Part shown: piece by piece, positions 55,877 to 64,000 of the stretch | How positions within the stretch are numbered: position 1 is the stretch's first letter | Layout: each line of letters begins with the position of its first letter | Origin: Sinorhizobium sp. B11 | GTDB lineage: Bacteria > Pseudomonadota > Alphaproteobacteria > Rhizobiales > Rhizobiaceae | Assembly: GCA_039725955.1 (NCBI GenBank) | Contig: CP091033.1 | Location: forward strand, 1,736,001-1,800,000 | DNA: 64,000 nt | Direction: 5' to 3' | Notes under the pieces: model-generated | Database searches by the model: none | Told to the model about the DNA's origin: nothing | The model's input: the letters and a program-made list of their open reading frames with translations, nothing else | Made by a program: the position numbers and the translations under genes

Positions 55877-56428
55877 ATGCACAGCATCGAAAACCAGATC
55901 GTCGATTCCAGCTTTTCGGCAATCATCAATGCCCCGATCGAACAGGTGGATATTCCGAAGTGGTGCTTCACCCTGCCCGAGAAGGAATACCAGGGATGCT
56001 CTCCGGCGCACATTGCCGCGGGCTTCACGACGGCGCCCGACGGCACGCGAATGTCGATCAATGTCGAGACGATCGGCGGAAGCCTGATGGTCCAGCATTA
56101 CCTCGAAACCCTCGGGGAGAAGGATCATCTCATTCTCGACTCGGATTCCGACGTGTTCACGCCGAATGGCCGCGTGACGATCCACGTCACTTGGGAGCTC
56201 AGCGTCAAGAAACTCGACGCAGGTCGATGCGAATTCACAAACCGGGTCAGGTCCTATGCGACGGACGAGATGATGGCTTCGCTCGAACGCCAAGGCATCC
56301 CCTTCGATATCTTCCGGACTCAGCGGCAACCGATGTCGATCGCACACAACAAGGGCGAGACACCCCTGTTCGCCGCAAGCATCGAACGGGCGGCGCTGAA
56401 AAACGCCGCCTCCACGAAAGCGGCCTGA
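55877..56428 (+). CDS. Hypothetical protein, SRPBCC/polyketide-cyclase-like
   Basis: 183 residues. The pattern SSFSAIINAPIEQVDIPKWC, a beta-rich middle (MSINVETIGGSLMVQHYLET) and TWELSVKKLDAGRCEFTNRV suggests the SRPBCC helix-grip fold, which holds small hydrophobic ligands; the assignment is moderate. It lies 154 bases after the crotonase-like gene and 19 before the isochorismatase-like gene, so it is probably in the same transcription unit. Catalytic role unknown. Confidence 0.75.
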   Translation: MHSIENQIVDSSFSAIINAPIEQVDIPKWCFTLPEKEYQGCSPAHIAAGFTTAPDGTRMSINVETIGGSLMVQHYLETLGEKDHLILDSDSDVFTPNGRVTIHVTWELSVKKLDAGRCEFTNRVRSYATDEMMASLERQGIPFDIFRTQRQPMSIAHNKGETPLFAASIERAALKNAASTKAA

Positions 56429-56447
56429 GCATCCGGAGGAATACCCC

Positions 56448-57083
56448 ATGACCCAACTGACTTTCGACCGGAACAACACCGGTCTGCTGGTGGTTGATCC
56501 GTACAACGACTTCATTTCTGAAGGCGGGAAGATCTGGCCAAGGATCAAGGAGGTGGCGGAGGCGAACAACTGCGTACCGCATATGCTCCAGGTGCTGAAC
56601 GCGGCACGCCAGGCGAAACTTCGCGTCTTCTATGCGATGCATCACCGGTATCGCCCCGGCGACTACGAGAATTGGAAGTTCATCGCTCCTATCCAGCGCG
56701 CGGCATGGCATCGCAAGAGCTTCGAGTTCGGCACCTGGGGCGGAGAATTCCGCGCCGAGTTCGTACCGCAGGCAGGTGAAGTCGTCGCCTCCGAACACTG
56801 GTGCTCAAGCGGCTTCGCCAACACCGATCTCGATCTCGAACTGAAGCGGCATGGAATCCAGAGGCTCATCGTGATCGGGCTCGTTGCCCATACCTGCATC
56901 GAGGCGACGGTCCGCTACGCCGCCGAACTCGGCTACGACGTGACCGTCGTCAAGGACGCAGTCGCCGACTACTCGCATGAGATGATGCACGCCGCTCTGG
57001 AGATCAACATGCCGAGCTACGCAAGCGCCATCGTCGATACGAACGAGATCCTTTCGGCACTGTCGGTAGCTCAGGCTGCCTGA
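56448..57083 (+). CDS. Isochorismatase-like cysteine hydrolase
   Basis: 211 residues. The catalytic triad of the family is in place: Asp in TGLLVVDPYNDFISEGGK, a basic residue near HRKSFEFGTWGGEF and Cys in VIGLVAHTCIEATVRYAAEL. The family hydrolyses amides or vinyl ethers, including N-carbamoyl compounds and nicotinamide. CGGAGGAATACCCC precedes the ATG at 56448. It is the last gene of the SDR operon, ending at a terminator. Confidence 0.92.
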   Translation: MTQLTFDRNNTGLLVVDPYNDFISEGGKIWPRIKEVAEANNCVPHMLQVLNAARQAKLRVFYAMHHRYRPGDYENWKFIAPIQRAAWHRKSFEFGTWGGEFRAEFVPQAGEVVASEHWCSSGFANTDLDLELKRHGIQRLIVIGLVAHTCIEATVRYAAELGYDVTVVKDAVADYSHEMMHAALEINMPSYASAIVDTNEILSALSVAQAA

Positions 57084-57097
57084 TCCTGAGGGGCAAC

Positions 57098-57137
57098 AAA
57101 AAACCCGGCGGACCATAAGGGTCGGCCGGGGTTTTCC
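57098..57137. terminator. Rho-independent terminator
   Basis: An A-run, then a GC-rich hairpin (ACCCGGCGGACC, loop ATAA, GGGTCGGCCGGGGT) and a T-run. It starts 15 bases after the isochorismatase-like stop and can work in both directions, also for the minus-strand relic that ends at 57145. Confidence 0.8.
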
Positions 57138-57144
57138 TTGTCAT

Positions 57145-57482
57145 TTACGTGACCTCTGGAGCAATGGAGAGTTGTGGAGCCCGTCCCTGAACTCCGCTCA
57201 TAACCCTTCGAGCTTCAGTCGCTTTGGCGCCCATAGTGGCCTTTGCCCACCAGACCAGCTCATCGAGCGCAATCTTGGCCGATGACAGGAGATTTGCTTC
57301 GATCTCCTGGATTGGTTCGTTGCCGCCCATAGGGAACATCGCAAAGAAATCGCCGATGTGAACGGCTGTGCGCGTGGAAACCATCTGCAGTTCCACGCCG
57401 ATACCCCTGAGATGTTCGAGCGCGCGCGACCCGCCAGTGCTGCCATATGCGTGGCGGTGAACGGCTTGCGGTTCCACTCCGT
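57145..57482 (-). pseudogene. Relic of an NADPH-dependent FMN reductase (C-terminal part, frameshifted)
   Basis: The minus strand reads TEWNRKPFTA in one frame and, after a one-base shift near 57450, AYGSTGGSRALEHLRGIGVE, LQMVSTRTAVHIGDFFAMFP and SAKIALDELVWWAKATMGA in another. Together they form the C-terminal half of a flavodoxin-fold NAD(P)H-dependent FMN reductase; the N-terminal half with the flavin-phosphate loop is absent. A perfect promoter-type palindrome stands at its truncated 5' end. Most likely a decayed member of this regulon. Confidence 0.7.
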
Positions 57483-57491
57483 TCCTGGAAC

Positions 57492-57520
57492 CCGTTGAAC
57501 AAAGGTATCGTCGATACCTT
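57492..57520 (-). promoter_or_regulatory. 27-bp palindromic promoter element, copy E2, with perfect 19-bp palindrome
   Basis: 57502-57520 is a perfect odd palindrome, AAGGTATCG, T, CGATACCTT. Read on the minus strand it continues as TTTGTTCAACGG, fitting the shared pattern. It faces the FMN reductase relic and is the best-kept example of the half-site pair. Confidence 0.65.
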
Positions 57521-57546
57521 GGAAGGAGCTTTCCGGCCTATCCCAG

Positions 57547-57573
57547 ATTGGAACCAACACCATGGGACAATGG
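57547..57573 (+). promoter_or_regulatory. 27-bp palindromic promoter element, copy E
   Basis: CAACACC followed by ATGGGACAATGG; the left half-site is poorly kept. GACAAT may be a -10 box. It faces the glyoxalase-fold gene 74 bases downstream and is divergent from copy E2. Confidence 0.45.
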
Positions 57574-57646
57574 ACGCGACCGGTGCGCCAGAGCATCGTC
57601 ACGCCCGCTGCGGACGGTCCGCAGAGATCACATAGAGGGAAAGCAA

Positions 57647-58309
57647 ATGACCATTCAGGAGCACAACACGCAGCCTGCCACCGCCGCCAATGACATTGAC
57701 ATGAAACTCGAGGTAGTCGTGATACCGGTCTCCGACGTCGATCGCGCAAAGTCCTTCTACACGGGCCTTGGGTGGAGGCTAGACGCCGACGTCTCCGGCG
57801 CGGACGGCTTCAGGGTCGTCCAGGTAACGCCTCGCGGATCGCCTTGCTCGGTCATCTTCGGTAGTAACGTTACTGCGGCCGTCCCGGGATCGGCGCAAGG
57901 CCTGCACCTCATCGTCTCGGATATCGAGATGGCCCATGCGGCCCTTGCCGCTCACGGCGTTGAAATGAGCGATGTCTTCCATGATGCAGGTGGAGTGTTT
58001 CACCACAAGGGCACAGACCGGCGGCTCCACGGCCCCCACCCGTCTCGTGCCAGCTATGGCTCATTCGCCTCGTTCACGGATCCGGACGGTAACGGATGGC
58101 TCTTTCAGGAAGTTACCACAAGACTACCGGGCCGGGTCGAAGCTGCAACATTCAGCTCCGCCGCCGATCTTGCGAACGCCCTTCGTCGCGCCGCCGAAGC
58201 GCATGGCGAACATGAAAAAAGCACGGGCGGGAAACATGACGAGGCATGGCCGGACTGGTATGCCGAATACATGGTGAGCGAACAGTCGGGGAGCACTCTC
58301 CCGACCTGA
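57647..58309 (+). CDS. VOC (glyoxalase/bleomycin-resistance) family protein
   Basis: 220 residues with the vicinal-oxygen-chelate fold: LEVVVIPVSDVDRAKSFYTG, LGWRLDADVSGADGFRVVQV and SFASFTDPDGNGWLFQEVT, which contain the usual metal-ligand positions (His missing from the first strand, Glu in the last). The C-terminal 60 residues (SSAADLANALRRAAEAHGEH, WPDWYAEYMVSEQ) are an added helical tail. ATG at 57647 with GAGGGAAAG upstream. Lone unit behind promoter copy E. Confidence 0.88.
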   Translation: MTIQEHNTQPATAANDIDMKLEVVVIPVSDVDRAKSFYTGLGWRLDADVSGADGFRVVQVTPRGSPCSVIFGSNVTAAVPGSAQGLHLIVSDIEMAHAALAAHGVEMSDVFHDAGGVFHHKGTDRRLHGPHPSRASYGSFASFTDPDGNGWLFQEVTTRLPGRVEAATFSSAADLANALRRAAEAHGEHEKSTGGKHDEAWPDWYAEYMVSEQSGSTLPT

Positions 58310-58449
58310 CCGTCGATGCGCGGTCGAGCAGACTGAGTCCAGTTGAGACGACCCTGTCGCGCTGAGTTTTTCATTCGGCGCGAAGTATAGCCCGTAGAAG
58401 GGGTTCTGAGAACCTTGCCCGGTCATGCGAGCGGCGAGCTACATACGAA

Positions 58450-58476
58450 GATATCGGCGATACCATGGTGCAATAG
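58450..58476 (+). promoter_or_regulatory. 27-bp palindromic promoter element, copy F
   Basis: GATATCG, G, CGATACC, then ATGGTGCAATAG: one of the best matches, with six of seven left and all right half-site bases. It lies 58 bases ahead of the epoxide hydrolase-like gene. Confidence 0.65.
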
Positions 58477-58534
58477 GTCAAACGCGCTTTCAGTGTCAAC
58501 TTCCTCCACATCAACCCACACATAGGAGGATACC

Positions 58535-59833
58535 ATGTCCCGCATACAGACTGAGCTCACACGTCGAAAGCTTCTTGCCGCAGCCGCTACTGCGGCGGCG
58601 GTCGGGATGCTTCCGGGCACGCCGGCCGCTTCGGCACCGAGCGCCGACATAAGGCAATTCAAGTTTTCCGCGACCGACGAGCAGCTTAAGGATCTGCACC
58701 GGCGCGTTGCCGCAACCCGCTGGCCGGACCGTGAGACAGTCTCCGACGATACGCAGGGCGTGCGGCTCGACACGATCCAGAAAGTCGCCAAATACTGGCG
58801 GGCGCATGACTGGCGCAAGGTCGAGGCACGGCTGAACTCCTTCCCGCAGTTCATGACCGAGATCGACGGGCTGGACATTCACTTCATCCATGTGAAGTCC
58901 AAGCATGAAAAGGCGTTGCCCATCATCATCACGCATGGCTGGCCGGGTTCGATCATCGAGCAGATGAAGATCATCAAGCCGCTGACCGACCCTACCGCCT
59001 TTGGCGGCACCGAGGCCGATGCCTTTGATGTCGTCATTCCCTCGCTGCCGGGCTACGGCTTCTCGGGCAAGCCGAAGGAAGCGGGCTGGAACCCGCCGCG
59101 CATCGCCAAGGCCTGGGCCGTGCTGATGCAGCGCCTCGGTTATACCAAATACGTCGCCCAGGGCGGCGACTGGGGCAATGCGGTGACCGAGCTCATGGCG
59201 GTGCAGGAGCCTGCCGGCCTTATCGGCATCCATACCAACATGGCAGCCACCGTGCCTGCCGACATCGCCAAGCTGCTGTCAGCAGGGGCGCCGGCGCCGG
59301 CAGATCTCACGGCCGATGAAAAACGCGCCTATGAGCAGCTCGACGATTTCTACAAGAACGGCCTCGGTTATGCGATCGAGATGAACAATCGGCCGCAGAC
59401 GCTTTACGGCATCGTGGATTCGCCTGTTGGCCTCGCCTCGTGGATGCTCGACCACGACATCCGGAGCTACCGAATGATCGCCCGATCCTTCAACGGAGAA
59501 AAGGAAGGTCTGACGCCTGACGATGTCCTCGACAATGTCACGCTTTACTGGCTGACCAACACGGCGATCTCGTCTGCGCGGCTCTATTGGGACAATGCGC
59601 ATTTCCCCTCCGGCGGCTTCTTCGATCCGCGCGGCATCAAGATACCGGTGGCCGTCAGCGCCTTCCCGGACGAGATCTACCAGGCGCCGCAGAGCTGGGC
59701 CGAAAAGGCCTATCCGAAGCTCATCCACTACAACAGGCCGGCCAAGGGCGGGCATTTCGCCGCCTGGGAACAGCCGGAGCTGTTTACCGAGGAGCTGCGC
59801 GCCTCCTTCAAGTCGCTGCGCGACCAGATTTGA
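58535..59833 (+). CDS. Epoxide hydrolase family protein with N-terminal EHN domain and Tat signal
   Basis: 432 residues. A twin-arginine signal (LTRRKLLAAAATAAAVGM) precedes an epoxide hydrolase N-terminal domain (FKFSATDEQLKDLHRRVAAT) and the alpha/beta hydrolase core: oxyanion motif ITHGWPGSI near residue 131, nucleophile GGDWGNAVTEL, and catalytic His in AKGGHFAAWEQPELF. Microsomal-type epoxide hydrolases of this layout open epoxides to diols. AGGAGG lies a few bases before the ATG. GC content and codon use rise towards the middle compared with flanks. Lone unit behind promoter copy F. Confidence 0.93.
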   Translation: MSRIQTELTRRKLLAAAATAAAVGMLPGTPAASAPSADIRQFKFSATDEQLKDLHRRVAATRWPDRETVSDDTQGVRLDTIQKVAKYWRAHDWRKVEARLNSFPQFMTEIDGLDIHFIHVKSKHEKALPIIITHGWPGSIIEQMKIIKPLTDPTAFGGTEADAFDVVIPSLPGYGFSGKPKEAGWNPPRIAKAWAVLMQRLGYTKYVAQGGDWGNAVTELMAVQEPAGLIGIHTNMAATVPADIAKLLSAGAPAPADLTADEKRAYEQLDDFYKNGLGYAIEMNNRPQTLYGIVDSPVGLASWMLDHDIRSYRMIARSFNGEKEGLTPDDVLDNVTLYWLTNTAISSARLYWDNAHFPSGGFFDPRGIKIPVAVSAFPDEIYQAPQSWAEKAYPKLIHYNRPAKGGHFAAWEQPELFTEELRASFKSLRDQI

Positions 59834-60093
59834 AAACGATCAAAACGACACCTGTCCGCTTTATTGGCAGTGTCCAAACCGGGTTGCCGCTTTTGGCGGC
59901 TGCCCGCTCTCTCGCGGAAATTCGAATCGCGTCGTGTACGTGATGCTACCGGAGGGCACCAGGCTTCACCGGCGCCCGTCCTGCAATCAGTAGAAGCCTA
60001 AAAGCCCACCGACCCTGGGGTTGATCGTCACGAAAGAATGCCACGGCGTTTGCGTTTTTTTGCCTTCCTAGCATCCACGATCACTTGCAGATC

Positions 60094-60789
60094 CTAAGCT
60101 TCTTGAGAGCTTTGCCCGGACAACTCCGCGCGGATATCCTCCAGCCGACGCAATTGCCTTCCTTCTGCTCCAAAATTGTCAGGAGAGAGCCAATCCTCGA
60201 ATGCAGCCTTGAGCGTAGGCCACTCATTGTCGAGCATCGAAAACCAGGCAGTATCGCGATTGCGCTGCTTCGAGATCATATGCTGGCGGAAAACGCCTTC
60301 GAAACTGAAGCCATAGCGCGCGGCCGTCGTTTTGCTCGGCTCGTTTTTGTTGTCACACTTCCACTCGTAACGGCGGTATCCAAGGACTTCAAATACGTGC
60401 TTTGCCAGAAGATAGTGCACTTCGGTGGAAAGCGGGGAGCGCTTCATTCCAGCTCCATGGGCGACGCCCCCTATTTCGACCACGCCGTTTGACGGGTCAG
60501 CGCGCATGAAACTCGCCATCCCCACGATTTCACCTGTAATGTTGCTGCGGAAGATATGTGTCAGCCAGCCATTATTCTTGACCTCCTTCAGCCACCTGCC
60601 GAAATCGTCGATTCCGCCAAAATCGTCCTGGACAAAATACAGGAGCAGAGGGTTTATCCCCATCCCTCCCAGTCCATCCCACAATTTCTGAAGATGCAGG
60701 TCGTGAACATAAGGTTCAACCGTGCCGTGGCGACCCTTCAGTGTCACATAGTCAGGCGGGGCAACTTTATAATCGTGGAGATTCCGCAT
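60094..60789 (-). CDS. GNAT-family acetyltransferase (RimJ/RimL-like)
   Basis: 231 residues with the RimJ/RimL-type GNAT fold: TLKGRHGTVEPYVHDLHLQK, GEIVGMASFMRADPSNGVVE, SPLSTEVHYLLAKHVFEVLG and KTTAARYGFSFEGVFRQHMI, the acetyl-CoA-side helix. AGGAG stands about nine bases before the ATG at 60789. It is close to the YP-type group that acetylates small amines or protein N-termini. Lone gene; substrate unknown. Confidence 0.92.
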   Translation of the reverse strand: MRNLHDYKVAPPDYVTLKGRHGTVEPYVHDLHLQKLWDGLGGMGINPLLLYFVQDDFGGIDDFGRWLKEVKNNGWLTHIFRSNITGEIVGMASFMRADPSNGVVEIGGVAHGAGMKRSPLSTEVHYLLAKHVFEVLGYRRYEWKCDNKNEPSKTTAARYGFSFEGVFRQHMISKQRNRDTAWFSMLDNEWPTLKAAFEDWLSPDNFGAEGRQLRRLEDIRAELSGQSSQEA

Positions 60790-60962
60790 CGAGATTACTC
60801 CTGAAAGCTATATTGGCGAGCCGCCTTTGCGCGGCAAGCTGGCCTCGCATCGGTCCGTCGCCGAATTGATTGTGAGCAGCGCGTGCTGCAAACTCGCCGT
60901 CATCTTGCGGGAAATTGTCGCCTCGTAAATAGAAGACTCGGCGTCAAAATTTCGACCGAGCA

Positions 60963-63797
60963 CTAGACGTCACCGGCTATCAATGCCTTCGCGCGCAACA
61001 GTCGCGGTGCGGTAAGGCCTTCCGTGAAACGTTCGTAAATGGGCAGGAGGATCTTCCGGGCCGAGCGACGTTCGCCGAGACCGGCAAGGTGTTCGACTAG
61101 GCTGATACCGGCCGTCAGCTCCCAATATAAACCGCCCTGGGCGGAAGCTTTCTGGCTGGCCTCTTCAAATAAATCCATCTGCAGACCTGCACCGGTTCGT
61201 TGTGTCACGACAATCTCGGCTTTTCTGCGCAGCAATTCGGGGACCATCCAGTGATAACCCTTCTCGGATGAAAACTTCAATGCCTCATGAATCTGATTGA
61301 AGCCCTCATCCGAACGCCCTGATCCGTGTAACGCGGCTGCGAGTTCAGACATGAAAAAGGGGTAGAAGAGCAAGTATGTCGTCTCACGCATTTCGCGAAG
61401 TCCCGCACACAAGTCGGCGATACCGTCCGCGGGCGAACCCGAACGTGACGCCAGAGTGCCACGCACGCACACACCAACAGCGTGAAATGGTCTGAGATTG
61501 TGCTGCACCGCATGCTCGATCAGTTCTTCGCCCCATTCTTTGGCTTGAACAAAATTTTCGAGGTTCAGGGATAGGAAAGCGGAAGCCCAGGCCAAAGCGA
61601 CACAAGAGACAAAGGGTTGTCTCGTCGAGCGCGCTTCAAGGATTGAATCCTGCGCTGTTCTCAAGGCAGTGTCGAGTTGGCCCCGCGATATCATGTTGAC
61701 CGTGTTATGGGCCATGGAAGACGTTCGAATGTCTGCACCGAGCCTCAGCATGTCTCGGCGACGATTGTTGGAAGACGAATGTCGGGCAGCCCAATCGAGC
61801 CTGGCCTGCGCCTCCAAGTGCTCGGCTTGATAGGTTTGAGGGATGCCTATCAACCAGGCTGCTGTTGCCCTTTCGTCCTGGCCACTGGCTCCCCGCTCAT
61901 ATTCGCGCGCATAGAAAAGGGCATCGTCTAACTCCATCGAACGGGCGCAAAAAAGCCAGAGGGCACAAGTTACGCGTTGCAGGTAGTCGCGATCATCCAG
62001 CGCTCTCGCAATCGACAACGCCCGGATCAGCACATCCTTTCCTCGTTCGCTCATCCCTTCTGTATAAATCAGCGCAAATCCAAGGGCGCATTGAAGGACC
62101 ATTTCTGATCGGCTGCCTTCTGTGCGTTCAAGGTAAGGGAGAGCCTTCTGTGCCCATTCACCGGATTCGGACACAAGACCGAGGGCGATCCAGAAATCCG
62201 ATGCAACGGCTGCTAGTTTGGCTCCCGACGTCCCGTCACCACCGGGTGAAAATGCCCAGTTCAAAGTTGCCCGCAGGTTGTCGATCTCCCGTCTAAAGGG
62301 GCCAAGATGTTCGATCGCTGCGTGTAGCGAACTCTCGTTTGAAAATGGCTGGAAGAACGATGCGAAAAACGCCACGCATCGCCGCATCGTCACGTGATAG
62401 TCGGCGCCCGTTCCCAGCTTCTCGAGGGAGTAGACCCTTACGGTCTCCAGCAAACGCCATCGAGGCGCAGCGCCCGTTCCTTCGAAGGTGACCAGTGATT
62501 TCGAGACGAGATTTGAAAGCCCGGAAGCAGCTTCACCTTCTTGCTGTCCGCTCGCCGCTGTGGCAGCTTCCAACGTGAAACCTGAGGGAAAGACGGCGAG
62601 CTGGCGAAGGAGGAAGCGTTCACCTTCCGGCAACAGCTCATAACTCCAGTCGAGTGCGGCTCGCAGGGTACGATGTCGGGGCAGCGCCGTTCGTCGTCCG
62701 CCGGTCAGGAGGACGAAACGATCATCCAGACGACCGGCAATCTGTTGAAGGCCCAAAGTGGCCGCACGTGCAGCTGCAAACTCTATGGCCAAGGGAATTC
62801 CATCGAGATGCCGGCAAATACCCGCAATCACCGAGATCTTTTCCCTGGTCACGTTAAAATCAGATTGCAGCGCCCGGGTTCGAGCGATGAATAACTGGAT
62901 TGCGCTGTGTTGAAGCAGATCGGCTTCTTGTTCCTTGGCCGGCACTTCCAGCGGCGGCACTCTGTATGCGAATTCGCCTTCGATGCGCAGAATTTCTCGG
63001 CTGGTCGCGAGCACGGATACGTTCTGACAAGCACGCAGGATCGCCTCCACCATCTCGGCGGCGGCGTCGACGACGTGTTCGCAATTGTCGATCACGAGCA
63101 ACATCCTCCGGCTGCCTATGGCTCTTGCCACGATCTCGGTCGAGATGTCGTCGCCCTGGAGGCGCAGGTCGAGGGCCTGGGCGAGAGTTGTCGGAACCAG
63201 ATGGGGATCGGACAGAGACACGAGCTCGACAAAATACGCATCACCGCCGATCGACGGCTGGAGATGGCGGGCAACCTCGGACGCCAGCACGGTCTTACCA
63301 ATTCCACCCGGTCCCGTCAGAGTTACAACACGATAGGCCGACATGAGTGTGTGAATCTGCGAAACCGAGGCCTGACGACCTATGAGTTCAGACGCTGCTG
63401 AAGGGATGTTTGAGACAAAGTCGCCTCGTTCGCCCACCTGCTTTCGAGGCGCAGGCACCGGTTCGGCATATTGCGACTCGGGCTCGACCCATTCCCCGAG
63501 CAACCGATAACCCCGACCGGAGACGGTGCGCAGCAATTCGCGATCCTTTCCCAGCGCCCGCCGGATCGCTGAGATATGGACCTGCAAGGTATTGTCCTCA
63601 ACCGCAAGTCCTGGCCAGACGCGCTTCATCAGGTCGACTTTAGTGACCATCCCACCCGAGGACAGCGCAAGGGTTTCCAAGATATCGAAAGCTCTACTGC
63701 CGAGCGGGACCGGAGCGCCCATGGCGCGCAACTCCCGTTTCTCGAGATCAAGCTCCCATCCGGAGTACTCGAAGCGGCCAATCTCAATCTGTCCCAA
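60963..63797 (-). CDS. Winged-helix/STAND ATPase/TPR transcriptional regulator, 944 residues
   Basis: A TTG at 63797 is the only plausible start ahead of the first domain; a stop lies six codons upstream. Residues about 5-105 are an OmpR/CadC-type winged helix (GSRAFDILETLALSSGGMVT, ISAIRRALGKDRELLRTVSG, RGYRLLGEW). Residues about 130-450 are an NB-ARC-like ATPase with Walker A TLTGPGGIGKTVLASEVAR and Walker B MLLVIDNCEHVVDAA. The rest, about 480-944, is helical, tetratricopeptide-like. This is the AfsR/MalT-like STAND design: a sensor that oligomerises on binding a ligand and nucleotide. Lone gene; targets unknown. It is a possible, unproven, controller of nearby units. Confidence 0.9.
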   Translation of the reverse strand: MGQIEIGRFEYSGWELDLEKRELRAMGAPVPLGSRAFDILETLALSSGGMVTKVDLMKRVWPGLAVEDNTLQVHISAIRRALGKDRELLRTVSGRGYRLLGEWVEPESQYAEPVPAPRKQVGERGDFVSNIPSAASELIGRQASVSQIHTLMSAYRVVTLTGPGGIGKTVLASEVARHLQPSIGGDAYFVELVSLSDPHLVPTTLAQALDLRLQGDDISTEIVARAIGSRRMLLVIDNCEHVVDAAAEMVEAILRACQNVSVLATSREILRIEGEFAYRVPPLEVPAKEQEADLLQHSAIQLFIARTRALQSDFNVTREKISVIAGICRHLDGIPLAIEFAAARAATLGLQQIAGRLDDRFVLLTGGRRTALPRHRTLRAALDWSYELLPEGERFLLRQLAVFPSGFTLEAATAASGQQEGEAASGLSNLVSKSLVTFEGTGAAPRWRLLETVRVYSLEKLGTGADYHVTMRRCVAFFASFFQPFSNESSLHAAIEHLGPFRREIDNLRATLNWAFSPGGDGTSGAKLAAVASDFWIALGLVSESGEWAQKALPYLERTEGSRSEMVLQCALGFALIYTEGMSERGKDVLIRALSIARALDDRDYLQRVTCALWLFCARSMELDDALFYAREYERGASGQDERATAAWLIGIPQTYQAEHLEAQARLDWAARHSSSNNRRRDMLRLGADIRTSSMAHNTVNMISRGQLDTALRTAQDSILEARSTRQPFVSCVALAWASAFLSLNLENFVQAKEWGEELIEHAVQHNLRPFHAVGVCVRGTLASRSGSPADGIADLCAGLREMRETTYLLFYPFFMSELAAALHGSGRSDEGFNQIHEALKFSSEKGYHWMVPELLRRKAEIVVTQRTGAGLQMDLFEEASQKASAQGGLYWELTAGISLVEHLAGLGERRSARKILLPIYERFTEGLTAPRLLRAKALIAGDV

Positions 63798-64000
63798 TGC
63801 CAGCCAATTCTATCCGTTTCAAATCGTAGTGATAAAACCATAGAGGGGGAGATTGAGCCAACCATTGTTCCGCAACCCGCGGGAGAATATTTCAGTTTTT
63901 TTCAGGTTCTATCACGCCACTTAAGTCGCAGCAGGCGGGCTGTTCGTCTAAAACGACTACAGAAGCCCTTTATCAAAACGTCTACCTCAAGTCTTGCATC

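Noticed and set aside
57198..57749. Minus-strand frame of 183 residues spanning the relic and the glyoxalase-fold start
   Set aside because: Only the TEWNRKPFTA part is meaningful; the rest is out of frame with the reductase relic and antisense to a real gene.

Overview
The window is high-GC, densely coded bacterial DNA. Gene families, codon use and Shine-Dalgarno spacing fit an alphaproteobacterium of the Rhizobiales (Rhizobium/Agrobacterium-like). That is an inference: there is no rRNA, tRNA or taxonomic marker. No CRISPR array, insertion sequence, integrase or replication origin was recognised. The content is catabolic, transport and regulatory, as on an accessory replicon or island.

Region 1 (1-33.4 kb) is an organosulfur and flavin-monooxygenase island. 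It holds four luciferase-like (LLM) monooxygenases: three of the NtaA/SnaA/DszA type and one SfnG-like. It also holds four SfnB/DszC-like acyl-CoA-dehydrogenase-fold oxidases, an MsuE-type FMN reductase, a nitroreductase, a LysR regulator, four Tat-type family-5 solute-binding proteins, one complete Dpp/Opp-type ABC set (two permeases, two ATPases) and a complete Ssu-type sulfonate ABC transporter. The centrepiece is 19.3-22.7 kb: an SfnG-like monooxygenase, a protein keeping the Cys/His/Arg catalytic set of the sulfinate desulfinase DszB, and a DszC/SfnB-like oxidase, directly after a solute-binding protein and divergent from the Dpp-type transporter. The genes read as uptake of an organosulfur compound, oxidation to a sulfinate and release of sulfite. 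A 23-bp site with a LysR-type dyad occurs both beside lysR/first binding protein and upstream of the FMN reductase operon.

Region 2 (33.5-35.7 kb) has a multi-domain rhodanese and a DUF899 thioredoxin-like protein.

Region 3 (36.0-46.8 kb, minus strand) is one nine-gene operon: lacI, two CUT1 sugar permeases, a solute-binding protein, two ADP-ribosylglycohydrolase-fold enzymes, a UgpC/MalK-type ATPase, a CaiB-type CoA-transferase and a CitE-type lyase. It looks like an uncharacterised uptake and breakdown route for an N-glycoside-like or ADP-ribosyl-like compound. A LacI-type operator lies upstream of lacI and a second lies inside the first permease gene.

Region 4 (47.0-59.8 kb) is looser and mixed: DJ-1/PfpI, exported metallo-beta-lactamase-fold hydrolase, two Tat-signal alpha/beta hydrolases, an LLM oxidoreductase, SnoaL-like, SDR, RidA, an exported crotonase-fold protein, an SRPBCC-like protein, isochorismatase-fold and glyoxalase-fold proteins, plus two gene relics. 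At least six transcription units here carry the same roughly 27-bp palindromic promoter element, so a shared regulon is likely; its regulator is not in the window.

Region 5 (60-64 kb) has a GNAT acetyltransferase and a large winged-helix/STAND ATPase/TPR regulator.
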